The notes under the pieces were generated by a model, which did no database searches, had not been told where the DNA came from, and worked only from the letters and a program-made list of their open reading frames with translations. The position numbers and the translations under genes are program-made. Shown piece after piece: positions 61,077-64,000 of a stretch of DNA of 64,000 bases; position 1 is the first letter of the stretch; each line of letters starts with the position of its first letter. The DNA lies in contig OY762939.1 of assembly GCA_963666965.1 (NCBI GenBank), positions 744,001 to 808,000 on the forward strand, read 5' to 3'. Source of the stretch: Proruminimicrobium sp963666965. GTDB taxonomy: Bacteria; Elusimicrobiota; Endomicrobiia; Endomicrobiales; Endomicrobiaceae.

Positions 61077-62483
61077 ATGTTTCTATTGCTGGTTTTAATT
61101 CCTCTTATTTTAGTTTTGCTGTTAAATATTAATCTTTATAAAGCTGGTCAAAAGACGGCTGTTTTTGCTGCAGGTTTGTTTTCTCTTTTTCAGATGTTTT
61201 TTGTTTTTTCTCCGAAATTTCTTTCAACCTCTTTTGCCGATATGCTTTCTCTAAAATTTGAATGCGACGGTATATCATGGATAATGGTTTTTACAATTTC
61301 AATAATTTCTTTTGTTTCAATATGCGTTTTATACGCTTCTGAAACTCTTAGCGGCAGGAAAAAATTTAATTTTGCAAATCTTATTCTTTTGTCGATGGCC
61401 GGAATGAACGGTTTGGTTTTTGTAAGAGATATATTTTCGATTTATGTTTTTATAGAAATAATAGCGGCAACATCCTATGTTTTGATTGCTTTAGATAAAA
61501 CAAAAAAATCGCTTGAAGCAAGTTTTAAATATTTGGTTCTTTCTTCTGTCGCAACAGTTATGATGTTGAGTGCAATAGCCGTTCTTTTTATGGCTGCAGG
61601 ATCAACCGAATTTGTAAAAGTTGCGGAAATGTACAAACAGTACGGAACAAATCCTCTTATAATAGCTGCAACAATTTTCTTTATAGCAGGTCTTTTTATA
61701 AAAGGCGGAGTTATGCCTTTTCACGGATGGCTGCCGGATGCTTACGGGTCGGCGCCTAATCCTACTTCTGTGTTTTTGGCAGGTATAGTTACAAAAACAA
61801 CGGGCATATATACATTGATAAGACTGTATGCTATTTTTGATTTTAGTTACAGCATACAAATGGTATTTCTTGTTTTTGGAGCTCTTTCGGTTATAGTCGG
61901 AGCGTTTGGAGCAATAAATCAAAATAATTTCAAAAGAATGCTGGCATACTCAAGCATAAGCCAGGTGGGCTACATAGTTTTGGCGTTCGGGTCCGGAACT
62001 ATAATGGGTGTTTTTGCAGGTATGCTTCATTTATTTAACCACTCCATATTTAAAGCTCTTTTATTTGTAAATGCTTCCGCAATCGACAGCGAGCTTAAAA
62101 CAAATGAAATAGATAAAATGGCAGGGTTATCATCGCAGATGCCGGTTACTTCAACGACTTCAATTATAGCTTTTTTATCTACGGCAGGAATTCCGCCGCT
62201 TGCAGGATTTTGGAGCAAGCTGCTGATAATAATAGCTTTGTGGTTCTCAGGAAACAGAGAATTTGCGGTTGTTGCTATTCTTGCAAGCGTTTTGACGATA
62301 ACATATTTTCTTATTATGCAGAAAAAAGTGTTTTTCGGGAAATTGAAAGAAAAATTTAATACAATAAAAGAAGCGCCTTTTGCAATAAGATTTGCTTCTT
62401 TGTTTTTATGCGCAATTACTGTTTTGACGGGTTTGTTTTTTCCGTTAATTTTAAATTTTATGGGTTTTTTATTCAGTTTTTAG
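61077..62483 (+). CDS. Antiporter-like membrane subunit (NuoN/MrpD-type)
   Basis: This 468-residue protein has about fourteen helices. Ion-path residues are kept: Glu in YVFIEIIAATSYV, Lys in FIKGGVMPFHGWLPDAYG, Lys in IVTKTTGIYTLIRL and Lys in NFKRMLAYSSISQVGY. It is close to MrpD/MbhH-type subunits. A GGCGGG ribosome site precedes the ATG. It follows the second subunit by 9 bases. Confidence 0.85.
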   Translation: MFLLLVLIPLILVLLLNINLYKAGQKTAVFAAGLFSLFQMFFVFSPKFLSTSFADMLSLKFECDGISWIMVFTISIISFVSICVLYASETLSGRKKFNFANLILLSMAGMNGLVFVRDIFSIYVFIEIIAATSYVLIALDKTKKSLEASFKYLVLSSVATVMMLSAIAVLFMAAGSTEFVKVAEMYKQYGTNPLIIAATIFFIAGLFIKGGVMPFHGWLPDAYGSAPNPTSVFLAGIVTKTTGIYTLIRLYAIFDFSYSIQMVFLVFGALSVIVGAFGAINQNNFKRMLAYSSISQVGYIVLAFGSGTIMGVFAGMLHLFNHSIFKALLFVNASAIDSELKTNEIDKMAGLSSQMPVTSTTSIIAFLSTAGIPPLAGFWSKLLIIIALWFSGNREFAVVAILASVLTITYFLIMQKKVFFGKLKEKFNTIKEAPFAIRFASLFLCAITVLTGLFFPLILNFMGFLFSF

Positions 62484-62487
62484 GGGT

Positions 62488-63003
62488 ATGATTTTGGAAA
62501 ATTTATATATTCATATTTTTTTACTTCTTTTAGTTGTTATAACATCAGTATTTGCGGTGTCACATTTCCGTATAATACGAGGTGCTATTTTGCTCGGAGC
62601 AGTAAGTTTTTTGATTTCAATAATTTTGTTTATGCTGAAAGCTCCTATAGCGGCGATGTTTGAACTGTCGGTTTGCGCAGGTCTTATAACAGTCATTTTT
62701 ATAAGTGTTATAAGTATAACCAATCCCCCTTACATAGACCAGAGAAAACAAAATACTATATCAATGTGGAAAAAAATAATTGCGTTATTATCTATTATTT
62801 TAGTATGCGGCATATGTATATATCTGCTTGACGAAAAAAATATAGCTTTTATTCCAGTCATGCAGAGCGCTTCTGTATCGGTCACCACGAAAGACAGCCT
62901 TTGGAATATGAGACATGTCGATTTAATCGGCCAGGCTTTGATACTTTTGACCGGTATATTTGCAGTCGTTGTTTTATTCAAAAAAGGCAAGGATGAAAAA
63001 TAA
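62488..63003 (+). CDS. NuoJ/MbhD-like membrane subunit
   Basis: This 171-residue protein has about five helices. The third carries the pattern APIAAMFELSVCAGLITVIF, seen in NuoJ and DUF4040/MbhD proteins, with a Glu in the membrane. A periplasmic or cytoplasmic loop with LWNMRHVDLIGQA precedes the last helix, also as in NuoJ-like proteins. It lies between the antiporter-like and NuoK-like subunits, as in Nuo and Mrp/Mbh operons. Confidence 0.72.
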   Translation: MILENLYIHIFLLLLVVITSVFAVSHFRIIRGAILLGAVSFLISIILFMLKAPIAAMFELSVCAGLITVIFISVISITNPPYIDQRKQNTISMWKKIIALLSIILVCGICIYLLDEKNIAFIPVMQSASVSVTTKDSLWNMRHVDLIGQALILLTGIFAVVVLFKKGKDEK

Positions 63004-63005
63004 AA

Positions 63006-63326
63006 ATGAACGCTGAATCTCTTATATTATTTAAACTTTATATTATGGTTACGCCTCTTCTTTTTATAATAGGGCTTTTTGCAATTATGACTACAAAAAA
63101 TATCGTTGCAATAATAATAGGAATTGAAATAATGACAAAAGGCGTTACGCTTCTTCTTGCCACAAGCGGATATTTCAGTTCAAAACCTGAAATAACGCAG
63201 AATTTTATAATAGTTATGATAATAATAGAAGTTGTAATTCTTACAATAGCGGCGGGATTGATTATTAATATAGCTAAAAGATACGATTCTTTAAGCACTA
63301 AAAATATAAGGAATTTAAAGGGTTAA
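63006..63326 (+). CDS. NuoK/MnhC-like membrane subunit
   Basis: This 106-residue protein has three helices with the two conserved intramembrane glutamates: IIIGIEIMTKGVTLLL and VMIIIEVVILTIAAGL. These are counterparts of E. coli NuoK Glu36 and Glu72, which carry protons. It begins 2 bases after the previous stop. Confidence 0.85.
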   Translation: MNAESLILFKLYIMVTPLLFIIGLFAIMTTKNIVAIIIGIEIMTKGVTLLLATSGYFSSKPEITQNFIIVMIIIEVVILTIAAGLIINIAKRYDSLSTKNIRNLKG

Positions 63327-63329
63327 AAT

Positions 63330-63668
63330 ATGAAGGATATTTTTGTCACGCCTCCGGTTATAGTATTGTTTATTTCCGCGCTTGCGGTTTTATTTTATTG
63401 GATATTTTCGAAATTGTCTTTTAAAAGTACTAATAATTCAAAAGGCAAATATAAAGTTTATGCATGCGGAGAAGAGCCGTCTGATGAAAGAAAAAGGCCC
63501 AGTTATACGCGTTTTTTTCCTTTTGCTTTTTTCTTTACGATAATGCATGTTGTCGTTCTTCTTGTGGCGACGGTTCCGTTAAATATAAAAAGCAGCATTT
63601 GGTTTGTGCTTTTGTTTATAGTGATATCTTTTATAAGTATTCCGATTTTATTCAGGGAAGAAGATTAA
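63330..63668 (+). CDS. NuoA-like membrane subunit
   Basis: This 112-residue protein has three helices. After the first is a YACGEEPSDE segment, like the YECG motif of NuoA, then RFFPFAFFFTIMHVVVLLVATVP. The acidic residues of the second helix in true NuoA are not seen, so it is the divergent form found in group 4 hydrogenase-like operons. It starts 3 bases after the NuoK-like stop and directly abuts the small-subunit gene. Confidence 0.7.
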   Translation: MKDIFVTPPVIVLFISALAVLFYWIFSKLSFKSTNNSKGKYKVYACGEEPSDERKRPSYTRFFPFAFFFTIMHVVVLLVATVPLNIKSSIWFVLLFIVISFISIPILFREED

Positions 63669-64000
63669 ATGAAAATAGTAGACAGAGTAGTTAACTGGGC
63701 AAGATTGAAATCACCTTGGGTAATTCATTTTAATACCGGAGCATGCAACGCGTGCGACATTGAAATAGTCGCGTCGCTTACTCCGACTTATGATATTGAG
63801 CGATTCGGATCTCTTTTGAAAGGAACGCCGAGACATGCCGATGTTTTGCTGTGTTCGGGTCCTGTTACAAGACAGTTAAAAGACAGACTTGTAAGGATTT
63901 ACGAACAGATGCCGGAACCGAAATTTGTCGTTGCCGTAGGCACATGCGCATGTTCAGGCGGTGTTTTTAACGGCTGTTATAGCATGCTTTCGGGTATAGA
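63669..64000 (+). CDS. Small subunit of a group 4 [NiFe]-hydrogenase-like/complex-I-like enzyme (NuoB/EchC/MbhJ type), partial
   Basis: The gene runs out of the window after about 110 residues. It begins MKIVDRVVNWARLKSPW. Features are the cluster motif GACNACDIEI (CxxC) near residue 24, SLTPTYDIERFG, PRHADVLLCSGPVTRQL and VGTCACSGGVFNG. These match small subunits of membrane-bound hydrogenases more closely than complex I NuoB, which has adjacent CC. It holds the [4Fe-4S] cluster next to the active site. The large subunit that would decide hydrogenase or not lies beyond base 64000. Confidence 0.88.
   Translation, partial: MKIVDRVVNWARLKSPWVIHFNTGACNACDIEIVASLTPTYDIERFGSLLKGTPRHADVLLCSGPVTRQLKDRLVRIYEQMPEPKFVVAVGTCACSGGVFNGCYSMLSGI

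Noticed and set aside
1..64000. CRISPR arrays, tRNA/rRNA genes, insertion sequences, riboswitches
   Set aside because: I checked the intergenic gaps and found no regularly spaced repeats, no cloverleaf with a TTCGAxTC-like arm, no transposase frames and no recognisable riboswitch. Small or degenerate RNAs could be missed by eye.

Overview
The window looks like a continuous piece of an AT-rich Gram-negative bacterial chromosome. Envelope genes support this: ADP-heptose synthesis (gmhA, rfaE2), an O-antigen-ligase-like protein, a TolC-like protein, PorV/UPF0164-like outer-membrane proteins and type IV pilus genes. Gene order, low GC, the group-4-hydrogenase/complex-I-like operon and the many exported proteins suggest Elusimicrobiota (Endomicrobium-like). 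That placement is inference from gene content; no marker gene was compared. I see no rRNA, tRNA, CRISPR array, transposase or phage gene. Coding density is very high, with many stop/start overlaps, and no gene-free stretch exceeds 300 bases.

Layout. 1-1600 (+): 3' end of a class II ribonucleotide reductase, a dCTP deaminase homologue and an exported DUF2147 protein. 1603-8969 (-): metH-thiD2-rfaE2-gmhA, then the classical pepP-efp-accB-accC order. 9061-13027 (+): lepA, lepB and an NfeD/SPFH pair, closed by a strong terminator. 13085-21487 (-): argD-argG-argH coupled to a TolC-like protein, a patatin, a TMTC-like glycosyltransferase candidate and a TPR protein. 21624-23337 (+): a HAD phosphatase and an sn-glycerol-1-phosphate dehydrogenase. 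23340-40061 (-): a 12-gene run from aspS through pgpH-like, ybeY, two CNNM/CorC proteins, recO and glyQ/glyS to three tandem TMTC-like proteins and comEC. 40175-49232 (+): coaD, pilT, a pseudopilin, pilD, surface-polysaccharide genes, isocitrate dehydrogenase, ndk and ackA. 49354-57654 (+): an exported-protein island containing two copies of a three-gene cassette. 57794-64000 (+): membrane subunits and the start of the small subunit of an energy-converting hydrogenase or complex-I-like enzyme, cut by the window edge.

Most notable observations. (1) Three enzymes or carriers lack a residue their families use: Dcd has Ala at the catalytic Glu, AccB has Arg at the biotinyl Lys, and YbeY has Asp at the third zinc His. 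(2) The island at 49354-57654 is a duplicated, apparently undescribed secretion or surface-display module: a CBM-like protein, a ZU5-like/FlgD-Ig protein and a PorV-like barrel. A shared C-terminal motif and a PapD-like protein accompany it. (3) Four TMTC-like GT-C/TPR proteins show sequence tracts homogenised between paralogues. (4) Two copies of an imperfect palindromic element lie at 383-480 and 32502-32604. (5) A polytopic membrane protein seems to start at ATT or ATA. (6) coaD and pepP look leaderless. (7) The promoter of the exported island contains two abutting perfect inverted repeats.
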